NCBI GenBank assembly: GCA_043228905.1
Contig: JBHGNT010000004.1
Coordinates: forward strand, 21,328,001 to 21,392,000
Length of the DNA stretch: 64,000 nt
Direction of reading: 5' to 3'
Source: Azolla caroliniana
Lineage: Eukaryota; Polypodiophyta
This document shows, in pieces, positions 18,116-32,735 of the stretch; the stretch's first letter is position 1; each line of letters begins with the position of its first letter. Under the pieces are notes generated by a model. It worked only from the letters and a program-made list of their open reading frames with translations. It did not search any database and was not told where the DNA came from. The position numbers and the translations under genes were made by a program.

Positions 18116-19700
18116 CATCTTCAATAGATACACATGCCTTAAATGGTGTTTCAATACTGAATGTCATAGGCATTATCCTATCATGCATATAAAGCTTATG
18201 TACATATTGTTCGTTGTTCACCTATCCACCTTTTCACCCTTGAGATGTCTCCATGCTACTTTTGGTTGGAGTTTAAACATTTGTGTTTTCTTCTTTTCTT
18301 GCATTTGATAGTATTGCCATGTCTTTCTCCTCACTTGTAATTAATATTGATACAATGTTAGGGCTTTCTCATTTTTATCTTTTGCAAGCTTGAACATTTT
18401 GGTGGTAGCCATTGCATTCCTCCTCAAACCACGCATTGCATGGGAAACTAAGCATTTGATGTCCACCTACACATGCACTAAAATGCTAATACCCTACCTT
18501 AAGAATGGCATCCTTCAATTGCTCCTTGTTTTCACATTATTAGTAAGGGAGAGGTTCATGACATAACTCTCAACCTCATTTACATGTAGATTAGCTTTTC
18601 CAAAGAGGTCACATAATGTACCTCTTTTCCTTATGTACTCTAATACATTTGTTAATTTGTGAGGTTTTTGTTGCAACAACCAAGCATAAGGGCTTGTGGT
18701 TGAAGTTATGTGATAATGTGCCAAGACTTAATGTATTCACATGGATGCATCACATTCTTTCACCAATACATACACAACTACACTTCCTTCTCCCAAGGCT
18801 AGAAGACACATCAAAATATTAGTTATCGGAAGCACATGGATACCATAAAGAATATGCAAGTTTGTGCATTTAAGCATGTGTACATGAAGCATACCATAAT
18901 CTAGGACAATACAATCTTCTAAGTAACACATCAAATCTGACACCTTTACATTATCATTGTCTTCCACATTTCACTATCATTGTTTAGGAACCTGTTTGGC
19001 CCAAAACGGTTCAACTCAGGTTGAGCCATGCCAAACCGAGCTCAAACTAGTTTGGGAAGCTCAAGCATGAATCAAATTGAATCGAACCGACAAACTGGAA
19101 AATCGTTTAAAAACGGTTTAACAACTCATTTTAGGCTTGAGCCGAGCCGTTGCTGACTCCTAATGGTAAGTTAAGTATTAATGAGCCAAACCCCTAACCA
19201 TTTTTCCTTTTATATTTGTTATGTGGATTCTGTCACGGATAGAGAACGTGATAGATTCTTTCTGTTAATAAGGTGTGGTTATGTTACTATGGACAATGCT
19301 TGTCTTTATATACATGTATGCTTGATGTTTAGACATTTTCAAGGGCTTAGTTAGCTTCGTAAATAGCGTTAGCACAAGGAAGTGTGAGTGAGATTTCGTG
19401 AGGTTAGGGTTTGTGGATCTATTGGTTCGAGAGCAATTGACAATCACTCTTGATTGGTTTGTTATACAATGGTTTGTACCCCTTAGCAAATGATATTGGT
19501 ATGGAGGACGATATATAGATGTATGTGCGATGTAACACACATAGAACTATCACAATCATTACATGCCACTCCAGCTCGCCCAATATTACTTCTATAGGGT
19601 CATGTAGATGTTATGATGTAGCCACTTGGCTTGATGTTCCCAAGCTTCAAGCAAAAATATAAATATCTATATTATGAGTTATGTCACTTGATGGTAAGCC
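18116..19700. other. Gene-free AT-rich region
   Basis: No ORF with recognisable similarity and no splice-supported exon. Around 18990-19170 there is a stretch of repeated ggtt/aacc words (aaaacggttcaa, gaatcgaaccgac, aaaacggtttaac) resembling the interior of the MITE at 33155-33612, but no terminal repeats were found. Confidence 0.5.
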
Positions 19701-19702
19701 TT

Positions 19703-19765
<63 letters not shown>

Positions 19766-19768
19766 AAG
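19703..19768 (+). repeat. (TG)n(AG)n compound microsatellite
   Basis: About 22 TG units run directly into about 10 AG units. Confidence 0.95.
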
Positions 19769-20169
19769 AAATTTGGCAACTTTTATCATGGTGTTATTTG
19801 ACACCGAGACATTGGGTGTTTGCAAAAGTTACACAGGTTGACCCAAAATCAGAGATGGAGATCGTTTTTCTATTTCTGAGATATTGGGGATTGCGCCATA
19901 ATTGGAACATGCGCAACGCTTTTGTATTCGATGGTAGACATGGAGTGAAAGCATATCTACAAAAGTTGAAGGGAGTACTAATGTGGCAAATTTCTTTATT
20001 GGAGCAAGTGGAAATTCTTTCCTCAGTGGACTGTTCGTCTTGCCTATTGGCAATTCAACATGTTCCACTACCCATGTAGTGTAGTTAGTGAGTGACCATA
20101 CTCCATTGTCACACCCATTGTAAGTAGTGTTTGTTACACACATTTATTAATATAATTGTGTGTTTTCAC

Positions 20170-20172
<3 letters not shown>

Positions 20173-20242
<70 letters not shown>
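20173..20242 (+). repeat. (AG)35 microsatellite
   Basis: A 70-bp perfect AG run. Confidence 0.97.
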
Positions 20243-20244
<2 letters not shown>

Positions 20245-22890
20245 GTGCAAGGTTACATGTTATCATATTAGTCGTTTGTATTAGTGTGTAGAGCGGTATT
20301 GAGTTCATAGAATTTAGACCCCCAAGTATTTAAAGTTGGTCATGGTGGTGTTTTCTTTTGTAATGAAAGGTATTATTTACAAAAAATAGAGAGAACTCAA
20401 TATGAAAAAGTGAAGAAGTAAGAGGTTTGTAATTTCACCTTGATAATTCTTGTACAATTAACATAATTACATTTGTGTCCTCTTTTAATCTTTAAAGTCA
20501 TTTCACAAGGTTTCTCTATCTTTGGTGCCTTTTCGTCCCTTTTTCATTGTATGACAAATGTCACTTAGGTACTGATGTCCATGTCCATGTCATCGATAGT
20601 TGTCGGGGTGGAGTGTACATCAATCATGAACCTGCCTAGGCCATGACACGGGCATGTGGGATTTCAATATTACAAAAGCTTGTAGTTCCCTAGTTAATGC
20701 CTCCTCTTTATTTGATTTTTCCCTTTTATCCTTTCTCTCTTTATGTTACTCACTTAAAATTAAGGACAATCTTGTTTTGTTGCCAATGAATGATTACCAT
20801 GAAAAAGAAGAAAATTAAGAAATTCTAAAAATTGCGGGAAAACCCATTATATGTGAAATAGATTTGTGATTTATTTATTTAAATTGAAGTTCAGAAGAGA
20901 TGTTCAAGACTCCATAAAAATTTCTAGTACCTAAAAAGAGGTCTAGTACGTAAACTTGTAAAAACATACAATTTTAGCATATAAAATATAGGACTTAGAA
21001 GGAACACCTAATATGAAGGATAGGAGGATGCAAAGATTTTGGTGATAGAAACTTGGCGAAATGTTTTGGAAGTTCTTAGCAACGTTGACATTTGTCACAA
21101 AAAGAATCAAAGCTAATGGGGATTTTGCATCAACCAAGGCAATCCCTCCCATTATTTATGAACTAGCAATGCTTTGGTTCGAGTTGACGTAAACTTTGAA
21201 ACCATGAGTTAACTACCTGGTTCAGTTGGTTTAGGCTTACAAATTTGCAAACGGCTTGGTTTGCTTAAGGGTTTAAGGGTTCCGTTTGAGATTTTATCGG
21301 CCTAATGGTTTGAAGTTTATGTGGCTTCAAACCGTGGCTTAAAAATCTTAACAATTTGGGAGGACATTTTTGAAATATTTACTAAATATAAAGATTATGC
21401 CACTATGTACGTATTACACATTATCAAGTTTTAAGATTGAATACCAACAATTCTTTTTAGTCTTCTTTTGAGCTTTAAAAAAATAACCTTTCTTGAATAT
21501 TTGAGTATACCATTGCCAATATTTAGTTCGAGTCAAAATTGAACCACAAAACCGTAGCTCGTGGGTTTGTTGATCTTTTGAGCCATTTTGTTTGAGCAAA
21601 ACTGGTTTAAAGGTTTCATCATTTGTTTTGATTAAGTTTAAATGAGTTTGAGATTGAGATTCCCACAAGTTATCAAATTGTACCATGGTTAATTACTAGC
21701 ATTCATTATTTCTACCAATCTCTAATGATATTTTCTTAGTGTTTTTTGTACTATATCTACCAACCTCTTGAGTTTGATACAACCCTCTAGACATAATTTC
21801 TTAACCGAATAAATCAAATATATTCTTACACATGGATGATGATGGTGATAAGAAAACAAACAATGGTGGAAAGTCTGATGGAGAGGTTGCACTTGCTTTA
21901 AATGCAGAATAGAGGGTAAAATAATGAAGTCTTTTTCTTGTACGAAAAGCAAGAGGGAAATAATGTAGATGTGCATCATAGTGGTGACGATAAAACAATA
22001 GATTGATATGAGAATGAGCAAGAAGAGATATAGATGAAAACTTATAACAAAAATGTAACACTTTGATAAGACCTGACCATCACAAAAATACCTATTCAAG
22101 TTTTGTTGTGATAGATGACACCAAAGAGAGAACTACAATTGAACGATTTTAAGACGTTGGCCAACAAGCTTTATTAGGCCTTGAGATGGGGGGGTCCCAT
22201 TAAAAAGTGTGGTATATGGCCATAATTTATGTAAATGTACGATATGGCCAGAAATTACATGAATGTGCTTTAGATTTGGCCCTAGGTAAAGCTCACGTCC
22301 TCAAGCTCGGCACAACTAGTAGACTAGTGTTTAAGCTCTCATTGTACTAAATGCAAGAATGCAAGAATGCAAGATTAGCTTATCTTTGAATGTTATCATG
22401 CTTTGAGAAAATTCTTCTAGGGGACACACGTCCTTCTCGAGGTTAGGTATCCAAATAGGTCAAGGAATGAACATGCAAACTTTCTCTAGATTACATTTAG
22501 TCAAAAAGGGATGGATCTAAACCGATGCATATGTGCGGTAGATGCACCACATGATTTCCCATGTTCTCTATTGACCTATGGATCAAGTTGTGATTATTGA
22601 CAATTGCCACATTCTATTGTCCATATATTTGAGTTTTTGGTCCATTTCCATCCCTCTCCATATCAATCAAATTGTGATGCCCAGACTTACATCTTGAAAC
22701 CCATCCAAAGAGTGATACAACACGCCATCACTCTAATCCACCCATTGAAAATAGAAATTTGGGATTGGGTTGAACAGCGAGGAGGAAAAGAGAGGATATG
22801 ACACCTACGGTGCTTCAATGTAACAAAAAACAAAAGAACGTGTCACTTGAGGAATCTTCGCATGTGAAGAATCATTATGAAGATTTCTAA
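20243..22890. other. Gene-free AT-rich region
   Basis: Only short ORFs without recognisable motifs. Another ggtt/aacc-rich patch lies at about 21170-21360. I see no exon, RNA gene or bounded repeat. Confidence 0.5.
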
Positions 22891-23124
22891 AAGGTGGTTT
22901 GTACAAGGCTCCACAATGTCCACATGAGAACACGGCTACTGAGAAGAAACATGAGGACCACTCTGACTGACCGCAAACAAAAAAGTGCTCGTCGACGTAG
23001 GCATCGGCGGATGAATGGCCAACTAGTGAGGTCGCGAAAGGGGCCTAATGTGGAGTTTTCTGCTCTTTCTTTCTTTTATTTTTGCTTTCGGTTTGTGCCC
23101 TATTATTGAGAACGCCCATGGGCG

Positions 23125-23234
23125 GGGGGGGGGGGACCCATGGGAAAATCACGGGGTCCGCGGACATTAGAATATCATCATCATCATCATCATGAAGAAG
23201 GAAGGAGAGAAGGAAAAACAAAAGGGGGGGGGGG
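23125..23234 (+). repeat. Two G runs flanking an (ATC)n run
   Basis: A run of about 11 G near 23125-23135, (ATC)n at about 23173-23192, and about 11 G near 23225-23235, all inside purine-rich sequence. Confidence 0.8.
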
Positions 23235-23490
23235 GGTTGGAAAGACCTGAGTATAAAGTTTAGGGAACTACTGCTATGAGAGTGCATGAAAAGAAAGAAA
23301 GAAACAAACAAACAAAAGGCAATTTCTGAGAAAAACAATGGGTGTGATTGGGGGTGGGAGTGTGTGTGTGTGTGTGTGTGCTTCTCCCTCCACTCTGTAA
23401 AGAAGGAAGATGAATGAAGTGGAACAGAGCAAGGTATTTTCTCTTTTGTTCATGACTAGTGAGTGAGTAGAGAGAGAGAGAGAGAGAGAA

Positions 23491-23645
23491 AAAGGGAGGG
23501 GAAGTTTCCTCAAGGAGCTGAGCAGAAAAAGGTATAGATATGGCAAATCAAACACCCCATGGGAGAGAGAGAGAGAAAGGGAGGGGAAGTTTCCTCAAGG
23601 AGCTGAGCAGAAAAAGGTATAGATATGGCAAATCAAACACCCCAT

Positions 23646-23660
<15 letters not shown>
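23491..23660 (+). repeat. 85-bp tandem duplication
   Basis: The segment beginning aaagggagggg and containing gaagtttcctcaaggagctg occurs at 23491-23575 and again from 23576. Copies look identical apart from the length of the terminal GA run. Confidence 0.92.
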
Positions 23661-23683
<23 letters not shown>

Positions 23684-23770
23684 CTACTGTGATTTGCTCA
23701 TCCATTGTGTTGAGACACAGAGAGAGAGACAGAAAGATCTATTAGAATTTAGTAGTGAGAGACAGAGAGG

Positions 23771-23887
<117 letters not shown>

Positions 23888-23893
23888 GGGGAT

Positions 23894-25974
23894 ATGAGTC
23901 TGCCAGGGGTGGAGAGCGCAAGGAGGCGGAGGGCTTCCCATTCTTCGTCCACACCTTCCACCTTCTCTACCTTCAGTTTCCGTCTAAATCAACGCCTCAA
24001 CACTCATCATCACTATACCCCCACCCAACGGGTATATATATATATATATATACCCAATTACTGGTTTTCATGTGACTGTCCATGATGGATAGATTGATAG
24101 TGAACCCTTAAAAATGAAAAACCACATTCTTCAGGTGCGCGCCTGCGATGCAGTCGCCAGCTCTGTCGAATCGAATGTCCAGGTCGATGCCGATGATGAC
24201 GATATGATGATAACTACGAATGAATCTGAGCTCATTGCCAACAATCAGAGAAGAGTGGCAATAGAGGCAAGGGGTCGACTTCACGATAAGCTATGGCGGC
24301 TAAATGTTGGTGGGATTCGCGGCTCAGCCCGTCGGTGGCGGCCTCATCAACGGTATGTACCTCAGGATATATTATATATCCCCTTGTTGTCGATTCTTTG
24401 TATCAATTATCTCATTTTCTGAACCCATAGAAGCCATGGAAACAGCATTTAGAAGGTTAGAAGACCCACAATGCTATGATATTAACGTTATGAAGGGAAA
24501 TTGCAGCCGCCTTAGAGACACCTGCTCCATCCAAGTGAGATACAAATACATGGATCAACATAGAAAGCTTTAATTTTACCGGGAAAGGAAATCATTTTCA
24601 TCGAATCATCGCATTAAACAATTGCTATACTCCGATCTACGTCCTAAAAGCTACACATTCTAGCATAACCCAATCAAAATGAAGGGAATCTGGAATCGTC
24701 ACTTAGGCATACCCTCATCTATTGACATTCGTGGTCATTATTCATTAACTACTACTGTACCTAAGCCTTTTACTAAGGACCCTTATTAAAATATGAAACA
24801 GGAGGTGTGAGAGGTAAATGCTTCAATATACATACAAAACTTTTTAACATAAGTTTACATAAAAAAAAGGGCCCTTATTTACCCAGCTAAGCTAGGGATA
24901 TTCTGGTACATTTTTGAAAGCTTAAGGATATCCAGATATATATAGCTTTTGATGTTTTGTTCTTTTATTAAAGACTGGCAAATTCTTCCTAAATTTCTAA
25001 ATTACAGAGCACAATTACTTTGACCCTGATTTTAGAAGTTTTGGCGATTGATTGATAGAAAACTCATTAACTAGGATTAAATTAAGTGAGTGAGGGGATA
25101 AATCCTAGACATTATTATAAAAAATGTCTCATGACTATGCCACTCAATTTTAACATGCTGCAACCTGCTTAAATGTGTGGTATTATTTCAAGAATTGTGG
25201 CATAATTGGATGACATTTTAATCATTTGCGCATTATTATTATTATTAGGAGAGAACTCCTAAATACTCACTGTGCTTTTCTTTGCTTCCTCAAATGTCTT
25301 TGGGTTTTCTCTATTTTCCTAACCCTCTTGGAAAACCCCATAGATAGCACATGTAGTTTATTAAAGGCATATGAATCGGTCTGGAAATTGCTAGTAGATA
25401 GCACCTATAATTGCTCTTTCGGTGGTTGACCAACGACATTTTGTGGGAATAAAGAAAAACTCGGGTATTCTGCAGCTTTCCCCTTATTATTATGAATCAT
25501 GATATCTGACCATTTTATTTCGATATTCAGCTTCCTAAGTGTTACTCTTATCAGTTAATAATTTATCCTACTTTGTATATGTTAGCTGATGTCAATTTTG
25601 AAATGTGTGCAAGTTGCAGACTTCAGCAAGTAGCTTCCATGACCATATTCGCGAACTCTTGTAGTACCTTCCAATTCTTAACTTCTCTACTTCTGAAAAG
25701 CAAGTCCAGGTTTCCTATTCCGATGACCCGCCAACCACTGCCAGAGTCAACCATCAAACATACTGACGAAGAATTTTCATGCCCTGTGTGCCTTGACATG
25801 TTAAAGTTATCGCTTGATAGTGATGATAATCATCATCACAGTATTAAACATCAAGTAGTGATATCCCTACCTTGCCGACATTCTTTCCACCGTGATTGTC
25901 TTCTTCCTTGGCTGTCTCTAGTCACATCGGCTAAAAGTTGCCCCATGTGCAGAGCACCCATCACATTGGCATAA
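23894..25974 (+). CDS. RING-H2 finger protein, probable E3 ubiquitin ligase (multi-exon, 5' part uncertain)
   Basis: The last exon, about 25627-25974, encodes a C-terminal RING-H2 domain: CPVC, then [11 protein letters not shown], then CPMC, giving C3H2C3 zinc ligands; the spacer between the first two pairs is long and His/Asp-rich. Such domains recruit E2 enzymes for ubiquitin transfer. Likely upstream exons are 23894-24031 ([13 protein letters not shown]; donor gtatat), 24135-24352 (acceptor ttcttcag, donor gtatgt) and 24431-24534 (acceptor cccatag, donor gtgaga). Exons 1 and 2 join in frame and exon 3 joins the RING exon in frame. Exon 2 to exon 3 does not keep phase with the best donor; a weaker donor after 24330 would. 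The substrate and subfamily are not recognisable. It converges on the SDR gene at 26526. Confidence 0.6.
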
Positions 25975-26525
25975 TTCATTCCTTAATAGCCATCAATGTT
26001 GGTGATTATAACATAACAGTATGGTTCCACAAAAACATTTCATACATTAATCACACATGCTAGAAGAGGTCTTAACATTTGCAAATCATGAGTCACCACC
26101 ATAACAAACTGTCAAACGTCCTAATGCTGACACAACACGCATGGGTATTCCCAACTTGTCTTTTATTGATTGACAAAAAAGCTACCCAGCTTTGCATGCT
26201 CATGATATTAGATAATGGTTAAAAAAACGTTACTGTCTAGGCAATGCAAGTTTTTACGATGCTTATAATTCAAGGTAAAATAATAGTTGCAGTGCACCAA
26301 AAGAACCAGCTGTTAGCTCTATCAATTATAAGAATTGGACATTATTTTTTCGTCAGGCATTCCTCCAAAGTCTTCCTCTCTTCTCTGCCCATATAACATC
26401 CATGATCCATTCATAAACTATTCATACACTCGCAAATAACAAGACCCAATGCATCAAATTGCTCAATGCACATAACACCTTGTTTCTGCCTTTACTCTTC
26501 AGGCCATGGATAGAAGATTGGCTTC
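25975..26525. other. Intergenic region between convergent genes
   Basis: 551 bp between the RING gene and the SDR gene, whose 3' ends face each other. It must hold both 3' UTRs. No further ORF or RNA seen. Confidence 0.6.
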
Positions 26526-29500
26526 TTACAATTTACATATGGACCTTATACTTTCCACGATCAAATTGATTTTCTCTGGGGAATATGAAGTTCCGCCAAA
26601 ATTTATGTGTTTTCCAGCTTCTGCGCGGTCAAAATAGAAAGCCCCCGAATTCAGCTCCTCATTAGGCCTCACAGCTAACCAAACAATGGTATCGGCCCCT
26701 TGTTCTGGGGTGCGTAAGCTATCCTTCACACTGATGCATTCATTAATCCATAGGAGATCTCATCAGTTATATGAATCCTATAACCTGTAAGGGCCTGTTA
26801 CTAACATAATATGAATGTGAATAATATGATTTGCTTACGTTTTCCCAAACCCAGGTAGGCTTTGCATTACCCCAGGAGTGTCTGCCCACCCAGGGTGCAT
26901 TGAGTAAAAGCCAATTTTCTTTTCTTTGTAATCCATCGCCCATTTTTCCGTCAACGCAACCTGCAAACAGGTGCTGATTTAAGCCAGGCTCTTCCACACT
27001 TCAAAAGACCTGTTCGCTCTCCTATTTTCTTGCATGTACCTTTTACAACTGATGTGATACCCCTTCAATGACCATGCATGAGTTCACATCATCCACATTT
27101 CCTGAGGCATGACTCACATGTGCTTCCTTTTTACTAAACACACATTAATAGAGATTCTATATCAACGGGAATTCTAGCTCAAACATGTATTTTAGCAGAT
27201 GGGTTCATACTGCCCTTAATTTCTATGGCATGATTCATCACACTACATTTTGTATCACAGACACCCTAGTTCACTTATAGATAGATGCAATTACAGAATA
27301 AACAATACAACTAAAATTAACACTCTTCAGGATATTGATTGTGCCTCTCCCCAAAACATGGACCAATACTCAACCACACAATTGGCCTACCTGTATACGT
27401 TTATTGCGGGCATATTGCATCGATCCATTGAAGGTCCCTTGTTCACACTGAAATAGGCCCATGTATTATTAGCTTTTCAAATTTAGATTCAGCGTTTTCA
27501 ACAAAACAAAACCAGTTTAGAAACCTCCCCTTACTTGTAAATCATCTGAAAGTGGTGCTGCATACATGCCTCCAGATGAAACAGTTATTACGCGGGCATC
27601 TGGTGCAGCCCTCTCAAGAGAAGATAGTAACAATTCAGTCATTACATATGTACCAGCCACATTTACTGCAAAGCTCATTTCCAACCTGTTTCACCAACAA
27701 ATCAACTCTATTTAAGCATGTCATTACACCCTCAAAACAGCTGGCAAGAGTAAGCAATACAATTAAATAGACCTCCAAAGATTGTGATTTAATATAAAGA
27801 CAGTAGAGATTTGTGAAAGCAACCACATTAGGAAGTTCCTTTAAAAGAACATACAAAATGAATAAATACAATCACTGCCATGGCCACCAAGTGTTGGATT
27901 GTAAAGTTATGTATGTGTGAATGTTGAGGGATTGTATTGGGTTCTAACGCCTGTATCTGGTAGTAAGGCCCTGCTGGGCTGCATACATATCATGCCTCTA
28001 GGATGCTGTCCCTAAGTAGCTTCGGTATGAAACTTGCCTCTACAATGCCCATCCCTAGTTTGCCTCATCTCTAGGTTGATTTACTGCCCGACTCCTCTCT
28101 AGGATGATTCATCCCTATGTTGCATCAGTTATATCACTTGGCACAGTGAACAATTATCCTGCAGATGAGGACTTACCAGCAGGTAACATGACACGAGGTT
28201 GTGATTCTGCCTTAAATACAATAACAGAGCCATTTTTTATTTCAACACACTTAGACCTACAGGGGAATTCCAAATTGAACACCCAAAAGGAGGTAAAAAA
28301 GAAGGCATTTATAGAACGCGCAAGTACAAATATTTCTGATTCTAACAGGAATTCTGTACAATGAAGGAATAGGACAAGGTAGAAAGGCAAATGAAAGAAA
28401 GGGATGAAAGGGTCCAATCCAGGAATCAGCATGGCAAGCCTATGACTGACGGCTTCCACACCTTGGTCATTGTAGGCCTCTCACATGTGCCTCCATGATT
28501 TGCCTCCTGTCAGAGATCTCCTTGATGATGAAGCCTGCGACTTAAATCTCATTGATTTCAAAGCCTAAGCATTCATACTCAAGAAAAAAAACAAAATCCA
28601 AGAGGATACGCAGTTATAGATCCTATAATGACAGTCAATTATAGTTCTAAAGAGGATAGGCGGTTACAGATATCATAATTCTAATTGATCCTAATTCAGG
28701 AATTCTGTATAACCATGAATGGAATGAGTTCTAATATACATTATACCACAATGTCCATAACATTTGATTGCAAAACTAATGGCCACATCATTATATCTGT
28801 TATTAGGTTAGAATCATTCAGAAACAAGAGCATACCTATGCTACTCCATAAGCATTTACAAACCGTGCAGGCACCACTAGAGCTTACAAAACTTCACTAA
28901 TCTGTCCTAAAGAGTTTAACATGGGCTTACCCATCTTTGGTAAGCAGTCTTTTATTTTCCAACACTCCTGCATTGTTTACCTGTTTTCACAACAAACAAA
29001 AATCATCTGCACTAAATTGGCATTGACAAAATCAAATGTTTTATGAAGCCAAGTTTGAAAAATGTTTTATAAATCCTAAAATTGAAGTACATAGTTAATA
29101 AAAATGTTGAATGTATTTGTACTACATTAACTGTGCTGAATATATTTATAGGATTACAAATTTTGCGATCCAAGTCTGTTAGATACAATCAATGATCAGC
29201 CCCAAGTTGTAAATCTATCCCCATATGTGCTCTTAGAGTGCACATTTTGTGATAGCGCCCCAAATGAGGAGCAGCTAGTGTGCAACTCGACCATATGGGT
29301 CAATAAGATGTCAATCTAGGAAACCGTAGATGCATAGGACACAATGTATTTAGGAAAGAGCGGAATAGGCTAATAGGATTGGCTAATCAAGTCAACTAGA
29401 ATATTTTGTGGGCAAGTTACGATGTACTTAGTCTTGAAGTATGTGCCATTGACTTGAAGATAAGTACTATCTAGCACTAGCCTGTATCTAGGGAATTGGG

Positions 29501-32500
29501 CCATATTAAATGACAAGTCAATTGACAAAAAAGGAATATCTCCACTACAATCAACTGACTTGCACATTTAATGTTATACTCAGACCAAACATAGAACATA
29601 TTACACTTTCTTACACAGTGGTTGGATAGATTATCAGTCCCCACTAATTTTGTCGTGAGCTGGTCCAGATCCCATCTAAGCTCTAAGGTGTGAGCGCATG
29701 GGTGAACTACCATTGTGAGCTACTCTCATATGTAATAGAAGTTTTGTTTTCATATATCCACCTCTATGGTTATAACTCTATATACCTATCTAATCGATTC
29801 TCAATATTTCTAACAAAGTCGAATGTTTGTACTAAACAGTCAAATGTTTTACGAAGTCAAGATTCAAAAATGATTTGCAAATCGTAAAATTGAAGTTGTT
29901 ACTTAATAGAAATGTTGAATATATTTGTACATATCTTTGTTATCGTGAATATATTTGTTTGGAATATAAATTTGAGATCAATTACAAAAACACATAAATG
30001 CCTATTCTTATGTACACGTACATGTTTCAAACACTCTGAGAAACAGACACAGACCATCACTCTTGTGTTTCTGCAGTTTTCGAGACTTACCAATACATGT
30101 AGCGGTAACTTTGAATCAGTGAACTCTTTAGCACAATCAGTAACTTGTTGGATAGACGATAAATCACAAATCTGCAATGACCATAACCATAAGAGAGATG
30201 ACAAAGTCAGACCAAATCTCTCCCTTACTAGAAGATATTCAGCGACGAAATGACATCTTAAAAAACAACCTTAAGGTGTATGTTTGGATTCCCAGTTTGT
30301 AACTGAATCTTTGATTGAGCATCTTCGCCTTTCTCCTTGTTCCGACAAACCATGTACACAGTTGCGCCCCTATATACAATTCAATAAGAAACACAATGGC
30401 CCTGATATCAGGTAAACATGTCTGAAAGAAAAAGGAAAGGAGCACCATAAAGGCACATTTACATGACACCAAAATTCCAGTCTCTTATGATTTCTTGTAG
30501 GAGTAGCGTTGGAACATTACAAGACAGTGCAGGTGAGCCTTGTCACTGAGACCTCCAATGTGAAAAGGCGCAGTAAAGCAAAGACAAGGATACGAGGAGT
30601 GATGGAAGAGTTAAAGAGTATGTGCGTGAGACTCCAGGAGGGACACAGATGGAAAGAAAGAGAATGAGAGTGCAACCCTAATTGAAAGAGACAGTGAATT
30701 AAAGGCTTGTCACCCCTCTTCTTAGCAACAACTAGCTTGTCAAGCCTTAGCAGATGATGAATTTATGTTTCTGAGGACTGACTGGACAATATGTGTGGCC
30801 ATAGTCATTTGCATTGGCTTCAAACCTACATAATAATACCACCAAATCAGCACTCGTTAGTTGCAACGGAAGTGATTTTCTGGCTTTGAAATGGGAGCGG
30901 CAAGCAAGTCTTGTTTAAGATATCCCTGGGAAATATTTTAAGATACCTGCGATATTTTTCGATCATTCAAGTTTTGTTTAAGATATTGCTTGACTTTACA
31001 ACATAGTAATTAATACGATTACACACGTGTGACTGTTTCAAACAGTCACATGTTGCAAATTTACATCTCTCTTTCTATATAAGACATACATAATTTAGGC
31101 CATAAGTTCTTTCAAGTTCAGACCATTGAGGTGGCAAATACATTTTTAAATCTCTCTTTCTATACAAGACAAACATAATGCATAACATTTAGGCCATAAG
31201 TTCTTTCAGTTAAGACCACTGGGGTGATAATTACATTTTTAAGCTGAACAACAGATTCATATAGCACTATGTTTACACATTATAAAATCCAACCTACTGT
31301 GATAGGACAATTTCTCCCCTAAATAGGTTCAAAACAATGTTTTTCCAAAATGATTATGTGTCACATTGCTATATGTATCAAATATGAAAGACTTGCCCAA
31401 CATAACCAATAAAAGATGGGCAAGATTTGTAGTATATGGTGGTTTCGGCTGTCCAGAAAGCAGATGTAGAAACCATTATTTAGTAGATACATATGAAATA
31501 CAGATATCTAGAAAATAAACATGGAAACAAATACTCTTTATCCAAATTTGTTAAAAAGAGACGTTGTGAAGAACGATATACAAAATCATGTTAGTAAAAA
31601 CGATCATGTGACTTTTTGAAACCATGTTAGTAAAAATGAGCATGAATCCATATGCCATTCAAGCATGCCCACATCTAGGTTATCCTAAGAACACATTGAC
31701 CATATTATTTACACAGCTGGCTCATCAAGTTTTAGACTTTCCCACTTCCAGAAATAATGTCTTGAACCTCATAAGTTCCATGAGACGAGACTGAGCTAAC
31801 ACATTGTCCATATTATTTATGCAGCTAGTTCATCAGGTTTTAGATTTTCCATCAGCCTCAAAGAGGCAGGAGAAACTGAACTACTGAAATTCCAAAATTA
31901 AATGAGAAAATATCACTGATCCTAAAAATCTATATTTTTAGTTTAATTCAAAGATCCCAAACAACCAAATTTACAGTTTCATGCAAAGATCTGAGAAAAA
32001 AAGTGCAGAGAGAGAGGAAGCGCAAGAAGTATATAGACCTGGCTGCGAGCGCCTTGGCTGTTTCAAACCCTAACCCAGCATTGGATCCGGTTACAATACA
32101 GTTCTTTCCTGTCATATCCACAGAAACATCATCTTCCTTGAAACGTTTCATGTGATTTCTGCACAGAAAAAAAAAATCAACATTTCCTTCATGTTTTTTA
32201 AGACATGAAAACCAGATAAGGAGAAGCCTTTATCTAAAAGAAACAATTACAGAAGTCAATGAGAAACAGATAGAAACACGCATCACAGAATTCTGTGTAA
32301 TCAGATACAAAACCACTTCAAAGATTTATCTGTGGATTTATACATGTATGATGTATATGGATAGATAGATATACATATACATATATCTATACCGAGATGT
32401 GTGTGTATTACTTACATACTAACAGAATCCGTGGAATCAGCAGAAACCGCATACAAAAAAGGAACTTCAAGACAGCCTTGAGGAAATCCATAAAAATCAA

Positions 32501-32735
32501 ATAGAAATGTGAATCAAAGATTGGCCTGAAGACTTATACTTACAGAAATCCTGACTTTGTAAAGTGGAAGAATCCTATCGTTGAAAAAGCAGCTACTCTA
32601 TAGGCCTGGTTTCATGGGAGAGGAGATAAAAGCATAAGGAGGAGGATGAACAACAACAACAACAACAAATGGCTTCATTAATTGGTGGAAGGAGGAAGCG
32701 ATATATTCGTATTTTACATGAATGAGCGCCGCCAT
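26526..32735 (-). CDS. DHRS12: DHRS12-like short-chain dehydrogenase/reductase
   Basis: Ten coding exons, all phase-consistent, give 321 aa (human DHRS12 is of similar length): 32735-32718, 32605-32544, 32158-32039, 30369-30270, 30171-30091, 28980-28931, 27685-27535, 27447-27391, 26960-26839, 26730-26526. An in-frame TAG lies just upstream of the ATG, which has a good context. Family signatures are an N-terminal AAFSTIGFFHFTKSGF segment before the Rossmann fold, the NAD(P) motif TGSNAGLG, NNAG, the Ser-containing ITVSSGGMY, catalytic YARNK, and MHPGWADTPGV as in DHRS12. The C-terminus carries RTPEQGADTIVWLA. The family is an NAD(P)-dependent oxidoreductase; its plant substrate is not established. 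The first coding exon has only 18 nt and is the least certain part. All SDR active-site residues are present. Confidence 0.93.

Noticed and set aside
18990-19170. Possible MITE from ggtt/aacc words
   Set aside because: No terminal inverted repeat or target duplication found; listed only as a possible decayed relative of 33155-33612.
19798-20079. 93-codon plus-strand ORF
   Set aside because: No motif, no codon-level support, and it sits between two microsatellites.
21722-22099. 125-codon minus-strand ORF
   Set aside because: Hydrophobic low-complexity translation of AT-rich DNA, with no family resemblance.
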